34,800 bases of DNA from Bryobacterales bacterium (GCA_020847315.1 JADLCF010000389.1:1-34800), one strand, 5' to 3'; shown: positions 8,193 to 18,065, counted from the first letter of the stretch. Made by a program: numbers and translations. Notes: generated from the sequence alone by a model not told the origin.

Positions 8193-10302
8193 GCCGTTCG
8201 ATCGCCGATGCCGCCAGACCCAGATGCTCTCGCGCCAATTCCGGCTGCCCTTGCTCCAGCGATTCCCGGATGCCCGGCAGCGTCTTCACCCCATATCCGG
8301 TATAGAGCCCCGGCGCATAGATCGGATGCCGGTACCAGGGCCGGCCGGGAAGGCCCTTGGCGAGAGCCAGTTGCCGTTCCGCCTCAATCAATCGGCCATT
8401 GAGCGCGGATTGGCTCGCGCGGTCCGCGATCAATGCTTCCAGATTCCGCTGCGACCAGCGATTCCATTCCGTGCTCTCGTGTTCAAGCCCCGCCACTGCA
8501 CGGTCGAACCGCTCGAAATCAAGCGGTGCATGCTTCTCCCGCGCCAGTTTGGCGACGCCGTCCCGGTAGCCTTTGACGGTTGTCGAAAGCTCCGCAAAGT
8601 CGTAAGGTAGCACCGGCGCGGCGGAGAGCCGCAAGAGCGCGGTCAACATCACTTCGCTAAACGCCTTGCCATAGAGATACCCCGGATCGCAGAACTTCTC
8701 GTACCAGGCCAGCGTGTCGTAAATCGAATGGTAGACGCCCGCGCCAGGGCACCCACCGCTGAAGCCCAGATTCATGGAGGGCATCGTGATGTGGTGCAAA
8801 AACGGTGCGTAATCGGAGCCGGATCCCGCCGCCTCCACCGTGAAAGGCCGGGGCTCTCCGTCCGCTTCCGTTTGGGTCCGCACACGCGCCTCAAGCACCG
8901 AACGGCTCCCCACGGGGTCTCGAACATCGGCGAGCACCTCCCGCAGAAACGGCGCCAGGTGATGCGAGCCGGCCGCCCGGATCTGCCCCCGGCCGTTCGA
9001 ATCGGAGTTGAAATAGGCCACCAGTTTTTGCTGCAATTCCGGGCCGTGCTTCTCCACCCACTCCGTGCTGCCGATAATCCCGAACTCTTCTCCGTCCCAG
9101 AAGGCGAGCTTGATCGTCCGCGAGGGTCGCCAGCCGCCCCGGCTCAACTCGCCCATCACCCGGGCCGTTTCGAGAACCACCGCGCTTCCACTCACGGGAT
9201 CGTTTGCCCCGTTCACCCACGCATCGTGGTGGTTTCCGTACAGCACCCATTCATCGGGGAAGTCCTTGCCGGCCATGGTCGCGATGACGTTATAGATCGG
9301 CCGGATGGCGAAATCGTTTTCCACCTTCAGCCGAACCAGAACCGCCTTCTCCCCATCCGCGGCGCCAAGCCGGTAGGGGAAACGGAGCCCACCCTGCCAA
9401 TCCCGCGGTGCTTCTTTTCCGCCGAGCGCTTCGAGCAGCGGCCGGGCGTCATGATGCGAAATGGGCAGCACCGGAATCTTCAATATCGTGGCGGAATCTT
9501 TCACGCTCACCCGCTTGGCCCCCGGCACGCTTGCGGCGAACGGGGTCGTGGGGTCCCCCGGATAGATGGGCATATCCATCACGCTCCCACGCTGAACTCC
9601 CTGGGCGGGGCGGTAAGGTCCATCAGGATAGGTGGCGCCTTTGCCGTAGCCATCGTCAGCGGGGTCGGAGTAGATCAGACAGCCAAGCGCGCCCCGCTCC
9701 TGCGCGAGTTTCGCCTTGATGCCACGCCAGCAGCGTCCATAACGCGCGATCACGATCTTTCCCTTGAGCGAAACGCCCATTGCTTCGAGGGCCGCGTAAT
9801 CCTCCGGCGTGCCGTAGTTTACGTAGACAAGAGGCGCGGTGGCGTCTCCATCGCCGCCATAGGCATTGAACGTCGCCAACTGGTTGGCGTCGGCGGTATC
9901 GCTATCCTGTTCGATCGCCGGTTCCGCAATGGACGCCACGTACGGCCGTGGGGAAAGCATCTCCAGGCGACGTTGTTTGGGGAACGGCAGAAGTACGTCG
10001 AAGCGCTCCAGTTCCGCTTTCCAACCCCAGCGGCGCAGATTCCGCAGGATGTATTCGGCCACCTTTCGGGATGCGGGCGTGCCCGCATAGTGCGGCTCCG
10101 CCGCCATGGCGTGCATGAATTCCTTCACGCGCGCGGCGCTCGTCAGTTGCCGCGCCTTCTCCTCGATGGCGCGCTCTCCCGCCGCGGCAGCCGGGGGGAA
10201 CCCCCGCATCGATGGCTGCTGAGCGAGCAGCAAGGTCTTGTCTGCCGGCACGAGCGCCGCGCCAAGAAAGGCGAGTAGAAGAATCTGTTGCAACCGTTTC
10301 AT
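8113..10302 (-). CDS. Secreted M28 family metallopeptidase (glutamate carboxypeptidase II-like)
   Basis: This 729-residue protein is an exported zinc carboxypeptidase/aminopeptidase of the M28B, PSMA-like group. It has a signal peptide (MKRLQQILLLAFLGAAL), then a protease-associated domain inserted early (YGTPEDYAALEAMGVSLKGK and following). The di-zinc catalytic core and a C-terminal transferrin-receptor-type dimerisation region follow. Predicted metal and catalytic residues are visible: H358 in NHHDAW, D368 in NDP, E405/E406 in WDGEEFG, D434 in FNSDSNG and H525 in YHSIYDT. All match the human glutamate carboxypeptidase II pattern, so activity is likely; the substrate is probably a peptide with an acidic C-terminus, but that is inference. 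The ATG at 10302 is chosen over the upstream TTG. It is the last gene of a minus-strand run and overlaps fliJ at its 3-prime end. Confidence 0.93.
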   Translation of the reverse strand: MKRLQQILLLAFLGAALVPADKTLLLAQQPSMRGFPPAAAAGERAIEEKARQLTSAARVKEFMHAMAAEPHYAGTPASRKVAEYILRNLRRWGWKAELERFDVLLPFPKQRRLEMLSPRPYVASIAEPAIEQDSDTADANQLATFNAYGGDGDATAPLVYVNYGTPEDYAALEAMGVSLKGKIVIARYGRCWRGIKAKLAQERGALGCLIYSDPADDGYGKGATYPDGPYRPAQGVQRGSVMDMPIYPGDPTTPFAASVPGAKRVSVKDSATILKIPVLPISHHDARPLLEALGGKEAPRDWQGGLRFPYRLGAADGEKAVLVRLKVENDFAIRPIYNVIATMAGKDFPDEWVLYGNHHDAWVNGANDPVSGSAVVLETARVMGELSRGGWRPSRTIKLAFWDGEEFGIIGSTEWVEKHGPELQQKLVAYFNSDSNGRGQIRAAGSHHLAPFLREVLADVRDPVGSRSVLEARVRTQTEADGEPRPFTVEAAGSGSDYAPFLHHITMPSMNLGFSGGCPGAGVYHSIYDTLAWYEKFCDPGYLYGKAFSEVMLTALLRLSAAPVLPYDFAELSTTVKGYRDGVAKLAREKHAPLDFERFDRAVAGLEHESTEWNRWSQRNLEALIADRASQSALNGRLIEAERQLALAKGLPGRPWYRHPIYAPGLYTGYGVKTLPGIRESLEQGQPELAREHLGLAASAIERLTAYLRVLRTEAESRRATGPGQTSGN

Positions 10303-10417
10303 GAAATGCAAATCTCGCCAACGAACGGAGCGATCCCGCCGGGGCGGCCTGAAGAACCAGAATACATCCCCCGCCGCCGGGAGTTGCGCAAGGAATGAGA
10401 AATGCCGCCCGCCGTGC

Positions 10418-11866
10418 TTACTGGGGCCGAACCAGCGGCGTCCTCGGGGGAGGCGTCTTGTCTTCGGGCTTGAAAATTAGCGTGACGGCCGCGCTGTGGT
10501 TCCGCTCATCGAGATCCACCCTGGCTTTGCTCGACCCCAATGCATCCAGCAACTGCCGCTCGCGAATTTGCTCCAGGAAAAAGTCCGGGTAAAGCGAGTT
10601 GAATGGCTTCCCCGGCTCCAGATTCCACAGCTTCCGGATGCCCGCTTCGGTCACCAGATCCAGCCCCTCAATTCTCAGTTCTCGAAACAGGAATTGCGGC
10701 CCTTCGTTCACGGCCACCGTGAGGTCCGCCGTCTTTGCCTGGAAGTCAAGCGTGGGCTCGAACTTCGCGTCGGCTTTGATGTAGCCCTGTTTCTTGTAGC
10801 GATTCAGAATTTCCTTCACCCCATCGGCCACCGTCTTCATCAGCGCGGTCTCGCCCACGGGAAACTTCCCCAGTTTCAGCAACTCCGCTTCGGGAAAAAC
10901 GTGAGACTGCACGTGCGCATCCTTGAGGATGAACTCCGGCCCTTCATCCACGGTCACCATGACGCGGACGCCCTTCTCCTCCGTCAACGGAACGGATTCG
11001 ATCTTTGGGAAAGTCACCCCCAGGTGGCCGATTGCCCAGTAAGCGGGGACGATCTCGTTGTTGAGCAGCGCGCGGAAACGCTCTTCGGTGAACAGCAGTC
11101 CCGTGGCAGTTTGGATGAGGATCCGTCTCAACTCCATCGGCTCGATCTTCACGGAGCCTTCGAAGCGCACGTCGGAAATGGAGGGTACCGGCGTATCCGG
11201 CCGGTACATCACGGAGAGCGCGCCCCCCTGTTCCGCCCAAACCTGCCCGCGTACTTTCACTTCCTTGCCGTGCGCGGCCAAATACTCTTCAAGCATGCGG
11301 CTGTAACGCCGCAGCGCCGGCGCCGTCGCGGCGGATTCCCCGTCAAACGCCGGGTCCGCCACCTTGAGGTGCGCCAGCAGGTCTTCCCGCTCCGCGGGGA
11401 GGTCTTCGAAGCGAATGGGATAGAAGAGGCCGGTTTCTTGCACCTCGAAAGTGACGACATAGCCTTGCCGCGCGGCGGGCTTTTCGAAACGGTAGGCAAC
11501 GCTCTCAAACAGGCCTGTATTCATCAGCGCCAAGTGTGCCGCGGCGAACGAATCCTGGTTGACGGAGACGCCGATACGCAGCCCGCTCAATGCTGTCACC
11601 TTCGCGCTGTCCAGCCGTTTGTTCCCTTCCACGCGAACGCTCAGGAGCGGAAATCGCGTTGCGGGGTCAATGGTCTTGCCGGATTTCCGCGTCGCGGTCA
11701 CGGGCGCCTTTGTTTCCGGAACCATTTCCGGCGCCGGCGCGGACTTGGCGGGGGCGGGGCGCCGCGCCACCGATGGGGATGTTCCCGGTGCATTCTGGGC
11801 CGGAAGAGCGGCTTGCGCAGCAGTCAGGCAGAGAGTGAGCAGGCACGCGGGGAGGTGTCTTGGCAT
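10418..11866 (-). CDS. POTRA-domain protein, BamA-like but without a beta-barrel
   Basis: This 482-residue protein has a signal peptide (MPRHLPACLLTLCLTAAQAALPA) and a Pro/Ala-rich linker. About four successive POTRA-like modules follow: FPLLSVRVEGNKRLDSAKV near residue 73, PSISDVRFEGSVKIEPMEL, a third beginning FILKDAHVQSH, and FLFRELRIEGLDLV. Each has the YxxxxIxGN-type start and the GxF/ExGP-type end. The sequence then stops after a short Pro-rich tail, with no 16-strand barrel. BamA proteins are about 750-900 residues, so this is a POTRA-only paralogue or a periplasmic partner of an outer-membrane insertase. It lies between a receiver protein (111 bp upstream) and an M28 peptidase (115 bp downstream). 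Confidence 0.82.
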   Translation of the reverse strand: MPRHLPACLLTLCLTAAQAALPAQNAPGTSPSVARRPAPAKSAPAPEMVPETKAPVTATRKSGKTIDPATRFPLLSVRVEGNKRLDSAKVTALSGLRIGVSVNQDSFAAAHLALMNTGLFESVAYRFEKPAARQGYVVTFEVQETGLFYPIRFEDLPAEREDLLAHLKVADPAFDGESAATAPALRRYSRMLEEYLAAHGKEVKVRGQVWAEQGGALSVMYRPDTPVPSISDVRFEGSVKIEPMELRRILIQTATGLLFTEERFRALLNNEIVPAYWAIGHLGVTFPKIESVPLTEEKGVRVMVTVDEGPEFILKDAHVQSHVFPEAELLKLGKFPVGETALMKTVADGVKEILNRYKKQGYIKADAKFEPTLDFQAKTADLTVAVNEGPQFLFRELRIEGLDLVTEAGIRKLWNLEPGKPFNSLYPDFFLEQIRERQLLDALGSSKARVDLDERNHSAAVTLIFKPEDKTPPPRTPLVRPQ

Positions 11867-11977
11867 GGCAATACATCAATTGTACGGCCCGCATTCCGGT
11901 TGGGTTGCCTCTGGCCTGGAAGCCGTTGCGGCATCGCCGAAACGCCGCCGGGGTGTGTCCGCGGGAATTCGCCGGTG

Positions 11978-12358
11978 CTACACGCTCATCATCAACACGG
12001 GGTGTAGTTTGCGGAAGCAGGAAATCACTTCCCGCGGATGAAACGGCTTCTGCAGGAACATCGCGCGGTTACCGAGGGAGGACAAATCCATGAGTTCATC
12101 GGGAGGGTAGCCGCTCATCAGAACCAGCCGGATAGCGGGTTCCCTGGCTAGAACCCATCGGGAGAGTTCGATGCCACAGTCCATGCCCAGTTGGTAGTCG
12201 ATCAGCGCAAGGGGGAATCTTCCTGGCTCCGCGATCATCGCTTCCTTCGCCGATCCGGCGGCGCTGTGAATAGAGACGTCAAAGCCGATGGCGGCGAGAT
12301 AGAGTTCGAGCGCCCTGCTCAATTGTTCGTCGTCTTCGGCAATCAGAATCGGCAGCAT
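11978..12358 (-). CDS. Stand-alone response regulator receiver protein
   Basis: This single CheY-like receiver domain of about 126 residues has no output domain. The acidic pocket (EDDE, residues 8-11), phosphoacceptor D54 in ALIDYQLG, the Ser of LMSGYP and the Lys of FLQKPF are all present, so it should be phosphorylatable. No kinase is adjacent. The ATG at 12358 begins exactly at the receiver fold; an in-frame GTG at 12394 would add 12 residues and has a GGAAA upstream, so the start is uncertain. It is 33-69 bp downstream of the outer-membrane protein gene on the same strand and may be cotranscribed. Confidence 0.87.
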   Translation of the reverse strand: MLPILIAEDDEQLSRALELYLAAIGFDVSIHSAAGSAKEAMIAEPGRFPLALIDYQLGMDCGIELSRWVLAREPAIRLVLMSGYPPDELMDLSSLGNRAMFLQKPFHPREVISCFRKLHPVLMMSV

Positions 12359-12427
12359 GGCCTTCGGAAGAGTCTCGAAATCACCGGCGATCACGGTCGG
12401 TTTCCAGCGAGCGCCAATACCCGATCG

Positions 12428-13933
12428 TTAAAAGAGGGGCAGCGGGAACGACGAGGGAGACCAGAAAATACCCGTGGACACACGGTATTGGTTCCGGTCG
12501 AAAAACGTGGTCGAGATCACGGAGCCATCGCCCCCATACCTGCGCGCGGAAAACGTGTTGGCCCAGGAAAAGCCGCGCCCCATCATGACCGAAAATCCGA
12601 CATCCGCCGAATAGCTCTTGTAGTTCCCATAACCAAGTTTGAGAGACTTCATCTCGCTGTAACTCACGCCGCCCCCGGCATTCCACCGCCGGGCGCTGTA
12701 TCGAATGCTGGCGCCGGCTGTCGTGTTCCGGTTGGTCAACACAATGCCATTTCCTGGATTGACCGTTCTTCCCGCGCTGACGCCGGCGGACCAGCGGCGC
12801 TTGGCGTAGCGGAGATCTGCTTGAAACGTCGGCAGATACGACTTGCGGTAGACAGCCTCGATCCCGCCCGTCGTGCCAAACAACTGGGCGATCAGCGGGT
12901 CCACCTGCACTCGCTCCAGGGATTGAGATTCGATCCGAGCGCCGCCCACGGATAGGGACAGATCAACGGTTCTCGATAATTTAGCGCCATACTCGAGATT
13001 CATGGTATGTACGTTGGAGCCACCGTACTGGTTGGTAAAGAAGAATTGATTGAAGATATAGGTAACGCCGATAGTCTGCCGCGCGGAGATCCGGTAGGAT
13101 GTAGTCCCGAGAATGTTGCCGGCCTTTACCCCGGCCAAGGCGCTCGATCTGCGCCAGTGCATGCTTCCTCCGCCGCCGACGGCGAAGGAAAGCCGGGCGG
13201 ATTTCTGGTAGCTGAGCGTCTGGTTGGTTTGCAGGAATAGTACGGGGGAATTGAAGAATTCATCCGTGGGAAGGATGCCCCCTGCGTTCCCAAGGTCTTC
13301 GAAGCCGAAGTTTCCAAAGAAGGAGTTGTTCAGGTACCCAAAGGTATTTTGAGAGCTAAGCTGCAGACGGCGGCTGAACGCATGCGTGACGCCAAGGACT
13401 CCCTGATGATTGGAATTAGAGAGATAAGGAATCTTCGGGTAGTGAGAATATCCGCCGCGATACATCAAATTCAGCATCGACCGGCGGAAAGCCTTGCTCC
13501 CGGTGATGCCGAACGAGAGATCCACGCCCGCAGCCGAGCGGGATGGAAAAACACCGTCCGGCTGCAGGGTCAGCGGAGCCAGCCCCGTATCGTAAATGCC
13601 ACTGACACCGAGATAGGGTGCGATCCGGAATAGCCCCTCGCTGGAGCGAACCGCTCCAATCCCGCGTTGGGAGGGCAGCGTAGGCCCCGCTTCGTCACCT
13701 CCGGGAAGGTAGACCGGAATCTCGTTCTCACTGGAAGGGGGCTGCGTGGATGCATCGATCTGCGCCGCCTGGGACGCGCTCAAATTCAAAAAGGGCCGCG
13801 TGCGCATGGCGATCGACGCCGAAGCGCCCGCCAGGGAGACGGCGCCTCCATGCGCCAATGGAAGGCCGGTCAGGACTCCCGTCAATACCCATACCGCCAG
13901 CGCGGCACAGCGAAAGACGATTCGCTTACTCAA
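12428..13933 (-). CDS. Predicted outer-membrane beta-barrel protein, function unknown
   Basis: This 501-residue protein has a signal peptide ([20 protein letters not shown], cleavage near AHG). From about residue 105 to the end it shows alternating aromatic/polar strands with turns: repeated patterns such as [35 protein letters not shown] and [17 protein letters not shown]. The last residue is Phe, as in many outer-membrane barrels. No enzyme motif was recognised. Similar barrels in acidobacteria are usually annotated as hypothetical. The start is a TTG with GGGGGT upstream; the next Met lies beyond the signal peptide, so the TTG is well supported. It is divergent from yjbQ. Confidence 0.75.
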   Translation of the reverse strand: MSKRIVFRCAALAVWVLTGVLTGLPLAHGGAVSLAGASASIAMRTRPFLNLSASQAAQIDASTQPPSSENEIPVYLPGGDEAGPTLPSQRGIGAVRSSEGLFRIAPYLGVSGIYDTGLAPLTLQPDGVFPSRSAAGVDLSFGITGSKAFRRSMLNLMYRGGYSHYPKIPYLSNSNHQGVLGVTHAFSRRLQLSSQNTFGYLNNSFFGNFGFEDLGNAGGILPTDEFFNSPVLFLQTNQTLSYQKSARLSFAVGGGGSMHWRRSSALAGVKAGNILGTTSYRISARQTIGVTYIFNQFFFTNQYGGSNVHTMNLEYGAKLSRTVDLSLSVGGARIESQSLERVQVDPLIAQLFGTTGGIEAVYRKSYLPTFQADLRYAKRRWSAGVSAGRTVNPGNGIVLTNRNTTAGASIRYSARRWNAGGGVSYSEMKSLKLGYGNYKSYSADVGFSVMMGRGFSWANTFSARRYGGDGSVISTTFFDRNQYRVSTGIFWSPSSFPLPLF

Positions 13934-14250
13934 TTTCTACCCCCAAGGCGTTCCGGCATCCGAACGAAACGAAGTCATGCAAGTTCCGGCCGTCGGTGTT
14001 CCCCGCCGGGCCCTTCGCAGCCGCCCGCTCTCGAATAAGAAAAGCGATACTGGCGGCCAAACCCGGACATTTCGAGTCTGACGAAGGCTCGGAACGCTGT
14101 CAAGATCAATTCGATTTACTCCGGGTAACAGAATCTTTCGGAAACAATCGCACGGCAGAACGTTCCCCGCCGGCGAATTTCCCGGCACAGATGGGAGCGT
14201 GCCGGAGAAATCGCCTGATTCGTCGCCCGTTGCTGGTATCATCCCGCTAT
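13934..14250. other. Divergent intergenic region, 317 bp
   Basis: This is the gap between the outer-membrane protein gene (minus) and the YjbQ gene (plus). No ORF in it shows coding character. It holds one candidate promoter for the minus strand, listed separately. No clear promoter for the plus strand was found. Confidence 0.6.
14075..14103 (-). promoter_or_regulatory. Candidate sigma-70-type promoter for the outer-membrane protein gene
   Basis: On the minus strand a perfect TTGACA (14103 to 14098) is followed after 17 nt by CAGACT (14080 to 14075), a weak -10 with three of six matches. It lies about 140 bp before the TTG start. The -35 and spacing are good but the -10 is poor, so this is tentative. 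Confidence 0.3.
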
Positions 14251-14664
14251 ATGACGTTCCACACGGAATACCACACGTTCCATACGAGATCGAAGCGGGA
14301 CTATATCAACATCACGGATAAAGTCGGCGCTGCGCTGGGGGAAAGCGGAATCGCTGAGGGCATGATTCTGGTTTCCGCGATGCATATCACCGCCGGTGTG
14401 TACGTGAACGATGCCGAGGACGGCTTGATCTCCGACATCGACGAGTGGCTGGAACAATTGGCGCCATACCGTGAGGATTACCGGCATCACCGCACGGGCG
14501 AAACGAATGGAGATGCTCACCTCAAGAACCTCGTCGTGCATCATCAGGTGATCGTTCCGGTGACAAACGGAAAGCTGGATCTGGGACCCTGGCAGCAAAT
14601 TTATTATGCCGAGTTCGACGGAATGCGGCCTAAGCGCGTCGTGATTAAGGTGATGGGGGAGTAG
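14251..14664 (+). CDS. YjbQ family protein (secondary thiamine-phosphate synthase type)
   Basis: This 137-residue protein of the YjbQ/UPF0047 family has full-length family features: [12 protein letters not shown] near the N-terminus, [18 protein letters not shown]-like sequence (here [18 protein letters not shown]), and the C-terminal [15 protein letters not shown] and [14 protein letters not shown] blocks with conserved His and Glu. Members are small cytosolic proteins; some show weak thiamine-phosphate synthase activity, but their main role is unsettled. The ORF track opens at 13750; the ATG at 14251 gives the normal family length. No clear ribosome site is visible before it. Confidence 0.88.
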   Translation: MTFHTEYHTFHTRSKRDYINITDKVGAALGESGIAEGMILVSAMHITAGVYVNDAEDGLISDIDEWLEQLAPYREDYRHHRTGETNGDAHLKNLVVHHQVIVPVTNGKLDLGPWQQIYYAEFDGMRPKRVVIKVMGE

Positions 14665-14776
14665 CGCGAAATTCGTCACATTCGCATGATGTTCGCCTCA
14701 GCCACGTGGGATGACAATTTTTGCGCGCATGCAGAAACCTCGCGTAATCGGTCCTCGTAAGAAGGGATAACCAACT

Positions 14777-16807
14777 ATGAAACACCTGTCATGCATCGGT
14801 CTTGGAGTTGCCGCCGTCCTCGCTCTCTCCGCCGGGGCGGGCGCGCAGGAGATCCCTGTCCGCAGGGTTGTGCTCTATAAGAACGGGGTGGGATACGTCG
14901 AACGCGGTGGTGAGGCTAGCGCCTCGGGCCCCGTGACTCTCACCTTTCGCGCCGACGAGATGACAGACGTGCTCAAGTCGCTCAGCGTCAGCGCGACGAA
15001 CGGCAGCGTGGAACGGGTGCGCTTCTCGACCGACGAGAGTCTCGACGCGAAACTCCGCGCATTTCCGTTCCGCATCAACCCTGGGGAGAACATGGCGTCT
15101 CTCCTCGACGAACTGCGCGGGGAGCGGATCGAGGCGATGCGGGGCGCGGACCGCGTACAGGGAACGATTCTCTCCGCGCAGACCGTGCCGGCGACAACCC
15201 AAACACCCGCCAGGGAATATGTGACCCTGCTCGAAGACGGCGGAGCGATGAACAGCTACGAGGTTGCCTCGCTCGGCCAACTTCGATTCGCGAATGCGAA
15301 GCTTCAGCAACAGGTGGCGGACTATTTGCGCATCGTTGCGGAATCCCGCAACCAGGAGCGGCGTAGCGTGTCCATCGACGTGGCGCGGAGCGGAAACACG
15401 CAACTCTCCGCGCGCTACATGACCCCCATGCCGGTTTGGAAATCGAGCTACCGCATGATCTTCGGGAAGGGAGAGAAGCCCACGCTCGAAGGATGGGCGG
15501 TAGTCGATAACACCTCCGGGGCGGATTGGAGCGGTATCAGCCTGTCGCTAATCTCAGGCAAACCGGTATCGTTTCTGACGAACATCTATCCGCCGGTGAA
15601 TGTGGAACGGCCCTTTGTGCCCCTGCCGGGGATTGGCAGCACCGCGCCGGTAACGTATGAGAGCGAGATGCGGGTGCAGGCGGCGATCGCCCCCGCTGCC
15701 GCTCCCTCTCCCGCAATGGAGAAGACCGTGGCGGGTGGTGTGCTTGGTGGGACTATTGGCGCTCGGAACATGGCTTCCGCGGATGCAATGGAGAGATCCG
15801 AGGCGCGGCCCAGCGGGCTGGCCTCCGTCGCCACGGGCATTGAGGCGGGCGCGCTGTTCGCGTACCATTTCCCGGATCGCGTGAACGTCCGCAAGGGCGA
15901 ATCCGTCATGCTTCCGTTCCTCCAGAAGCCGGTTTCCGCGCAGCGGCTGCTGATCTTCACCGAACGCCAACCGGTCACCAACCACCCGATGCTCGCCTTT
16001 GAGATGACGAACGATTCCGGTGTGACTCTCGACGGGGGGCCCGTCACGGTTTTCGATGGCGGCGAGTACGCCGGAGAAGCGCTGTTCGAAACGACGAAAG
16101 AGGGGGAGAAGCGCCTCATGAGCTATGGAATCGACCTGGGCACGTCTCTGCGCGTGGAGCCTACGAGCGGCACGCGGACGGTACAGGAGATTTCCATGCA
16201 GCGGGGCATTCTGTCTGTAAAGTCCAAGCAGCGAAGCACCGTCAAGTACTCGCTTTCGAATGCGGATGCTCGCCCGAAAACGCTGGTGATCGAGCGCCTG
16301 ATCCGCCCGAACTATGAGACGGTGTCTCCGGCGGTGAGTGAGAAGACCTCCACAGCGAATCGCTTCCGTCTCCCGTTGCCGGCCAGCGGCGCGGCTTCCC
16401 TTGAAATTGTGGAGGAGTTTCCCTTCTACCAATCCCACCAGGTCTCGAACCTCAATGAGGACCAGTTGGTGATTTACACCCGCAATGAGACTCTCCCAGC
16501 GGCCGCCCGGCAGGCGCTCGAGCGGATCGTCGCGAAGAAGCGGCAGATTGCGGAGAACGCGCGTCAATCGGCGGTGGTTCAGGCGCGCATCGAGAGCCTG
16601 AATACCCAGATGGAGCGGGTCCGCCGGAATATGGGCAGCCTCAACAGCATTGCGGGGCAGCAGGCGCAGGTGCAGAAACTTGCCGTTGAGCTGGGCGCCC
16701 TGCAAACGGATGCGGCCGGCCGCGAAGCCGAACTGGATCGTCTGCGGGAAGGCGGTCTCACGCTGAAGCAGGAACTGGACGCGTTGATTGAGAGCACGCA
16801 GTTCTGA
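14777..16807 (+). CDS. Secreted DUF4139 domain-containing protein
   Basis: This 676-residue exported protein has a signal peptide (MKHLSCIGLGVAAVLALSAGAGAQ). It starts with the DUF4140/DUF4139-family N-terminus (IPVRRVVLYKNGVGYVERGG) and contains the family core (SARYMTPMPVWKSSYRMIF, WAVVDNTSGADWSGISLSLI). A variable Ala-rich insert lies around residues 290-345. The C-terminal region from about residue 570 is a long charged coiled coil (ERIVAKKRQIAENARQ and onward). The domain is widespread and mostly of unknown function; the mucoidy-inhibitor A homologues belong nearby. It has a good start with AAGAAGGG upstream. A role in the envelope is inferred from export only. Confidence 0.85.
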   Translation: MKHLSCIGLGVAAVLALSAGAGAQEIPVRRVVLYKNGVGYVERGGEASASGPVTLTFRADEMTDVLKSLSVSATNGSVERVRFSTDESLDAKLRAFPFRINPGENMASLLDELRGERIEAMRGADRVQGTILSAQTVPATTQTPAREYVTLLEDGGAMNSYEVASLGQLRFANAKLQQQVADYLRIVAESRNQERRSVSIDVARSGNTQLSARYMTPMPVWKSSYRMIFGKGEKPTLEGWAVVDNTSGADWSGISLSLISGKPVSFLTNIYPPVNVERPFVPLPGIGSTAPVTYESEMRVQAAIAPAAAPSPAMEKTVAGGVLGGTIGARNMASADAMERSEARPSGLASVATGIEAGALFAYHFPDRVNVRKGESVMLPFLQKPVSAQRLLIFTERQPVTNHPMLAFEMTNDSGVTLDGGPVTVFDGGEYAGEALFETTKEGEKRLMSYGIDLGTSLRVEPTSGTRTVQEISMQRGILSVKSKQRSTVKYSLSNADARPKTLVIERLIRPNYETVSPAVSEKTSTANRFRLPLPASGAASLEIVEEFPFYQSHQVSNLNEDQLVIYTRNETLPAAARQALERIVAKKRQIAENARQSAVVQARIESLNTQMERVRRNMGSLNSIAGQQAQVQKLAVELGALQTDAAGREAELDRLREGGLTLKQELDALIESTQF

Positions 16808-16941
16808 ACCGCCGGTCTGCGTGCAAGGCGCATTCCAAAGGGGGAAGGCGATCGAAACTTAGCGCCCCTGCGTCTCGTCCTACCACTGCCTGGAGATGGG
16901 CGGGATCGGACCCCGGAATCGGCGCGGAAAGGGGGCATGTT

Positions 16942-17325
16942 ATGGTGGTAGCTGTGAGTGAAAGGCATGTCTCCGGCTGGAAGCGCTTCTTCATGTGGGA
17001 CTTCCCCAGAGGCAGCGTCGCCTACGACATCAAGGTAGGCGCCATTCTGGCGTTTATCTTCCTCACCCCCTCCTATGTCTTTCGAGACCAGCCGACGCTT
17101 GGCAAGACGAAGGAAAATATCGTGATGCTGCCGCCCGCGGGCGCCGGTGAGCGCTATTGGCTGGAAGGGGGCGTGGTGGATGCAATTCCGCCGCAAGAGC
17201 GCGTGGAGCGTATATCCAGCCTGATCAGCGGCCGCACCGGGCGCGCGACGCGCGTCGTCAAGATCGACGCCATGCAATCCGCCGAAGGCGCCGTTTCCGG
17301 CTACGTCGCGATTACCGCGCCTTAG
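16942..17325 (+). CDS. Small single-span membrane protein, unknown function
   Basis: This 127-residue protein is not recognised as a named family. A short basic cytoplasmic N-terminus (SGWKRFFMWDFPRGS) leads to one hydrophobic span (VGAILAFIFLTPSYVF, about residues 32-48). A presumably periplasmic domain of about 75 residues follows, ending in a possible small alpha/beta fold (RATRVVKIDAMQSAEGAVSG). The ATG at 16942 has GGGGG 7 nt upstream. It lies 50 bp before the LolA-like gene on the same strand; the pairing suggests a shared envelope role, but this is inference. Confidence 0.72.
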   Translation: MVVAVSERHVSGWKRFFMWDFPRGSVAYDIKVGAILAFIFLTPSYVFRDQPTLGKTKENIVMLPPAGAGERYWLEGGVVDAIPPQERVERISSLISGRTGRATRVVKIDAMQSAEGAVSGYVAITAP

Positions 17326-17375
17326 TGGATTCCGCGATCCACCGCTGAAAGAACCCATTCGGAGGGAGAATACCG

Positions 17376-18065
17376 ATGCGCAACTGGAAACTGGCGTTGA
17401 TTGCGTTCACCAGCTTGAGCGCGATCCTTCTGCAACCTGCCTCGGCCGCGACGGCAAAGGAAATCCTTTCCCGGATGGATGCCGCCGCCGCCACGTTCAA
17501 GAGCCTGAGCGCCGATATCGTACGCGTGAAGTACACCGCGATTCTCGACGACCGGTCTCAGGAAAGCGGGACCATGGAAGTTGTCCGTTCCGGGAAAGAT
17601 CTCCGGGCTCGTATCCGAATCCTGAAGCCCAGTGAGCGCGCGGTCTCGTTTCAGGGCAACGAGGTCGAGATCTTCTACCCAAAGATCAATACAGTTCAGA
17701 TTTTCGATGTCGGCAAGAACCGGGGATTGATCGATCAGTTCCTCCTCCTGGGCTTTGGCAGCAGTGGGAAGGATATTGCAAAGTCCTATGCGGTGAAAGT
17801 CACCGGACAGGAAAAGATCGATGGTGTTGACACAACCAAGATCGTCCTCACACCGAAGTCCGCAAAAGTGCGAGAATCGTTAAAGAGCGTCGAAATGTGG
17901 ATCCCCGATGGGCAAGCCTATCCGCTCCGCCAGAAGTTCGTGGAACCCTCTGACGACTATATGGAAGTCACCTACCGCAATAGTAAGGTGAATCCGGGGC
18001 TGACTCCCGGCGATCTAAAGCTTGACCTCCCTTCAGGAGTGAAGCGGGAGTACCCGCAGAAATAA
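17376..18065 (+). CDS. LolA-like outer-membrane lipoprotein carrier
   Basis: This 229-residue periplasmic protein has a signal peptide (MRNWKLALIAFTSLSAILL, cleavage near ASA). The mature region has the LolA/LolB-type half-barrel pattern: KEILSRMDAAAATFKSLSADI, a strand-rich centre with a YPKINTVQIF segment, and the later MWIPDGQAYPLRQKFVEPS strands. Such proteins carry lipoproteins or other hydrophobic cargo across the periplasm. Sequence identity to classic LolA is low, so exact cargo is open. GGAGGGAG precedes the ATG. The downstream acetyltransferase-like gene begins 3 nt after the stop. Confidence 0.83.
   Translation: MRNWKLALIAFTSLSAILLQPASAATAKEILSRMDAAAATFKSLSADIVRVKYTAILDDRSQESGTMEVVRSGKDLRARIRILKPSERAVSFQGNEVEIFYPKINTVQIFDVGKNRGLIDQFLLLGFGSSGKDIAKSYAVKVTGQEKIDGVDTTKIVLTPKSAKVRESLKSVEMWIPDGQAYPLRQKFVEPSDDYMEVTYRNSKVNPGLTPGDLKLDLPSGVKREYPQK

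Noticed and set aside
8728-10278. 516-residue plus-strand ORF opposite the M28 peptidase
   Set aside because: Arg/His-rich shadow; the peptidase on the other strand has complete metal ligands.
10496-12007. 503-residue plus-strand ORF opposite the POTRA gene
   Set aside because: Shadow frame crossing gene boundaries, no recognisable domain.
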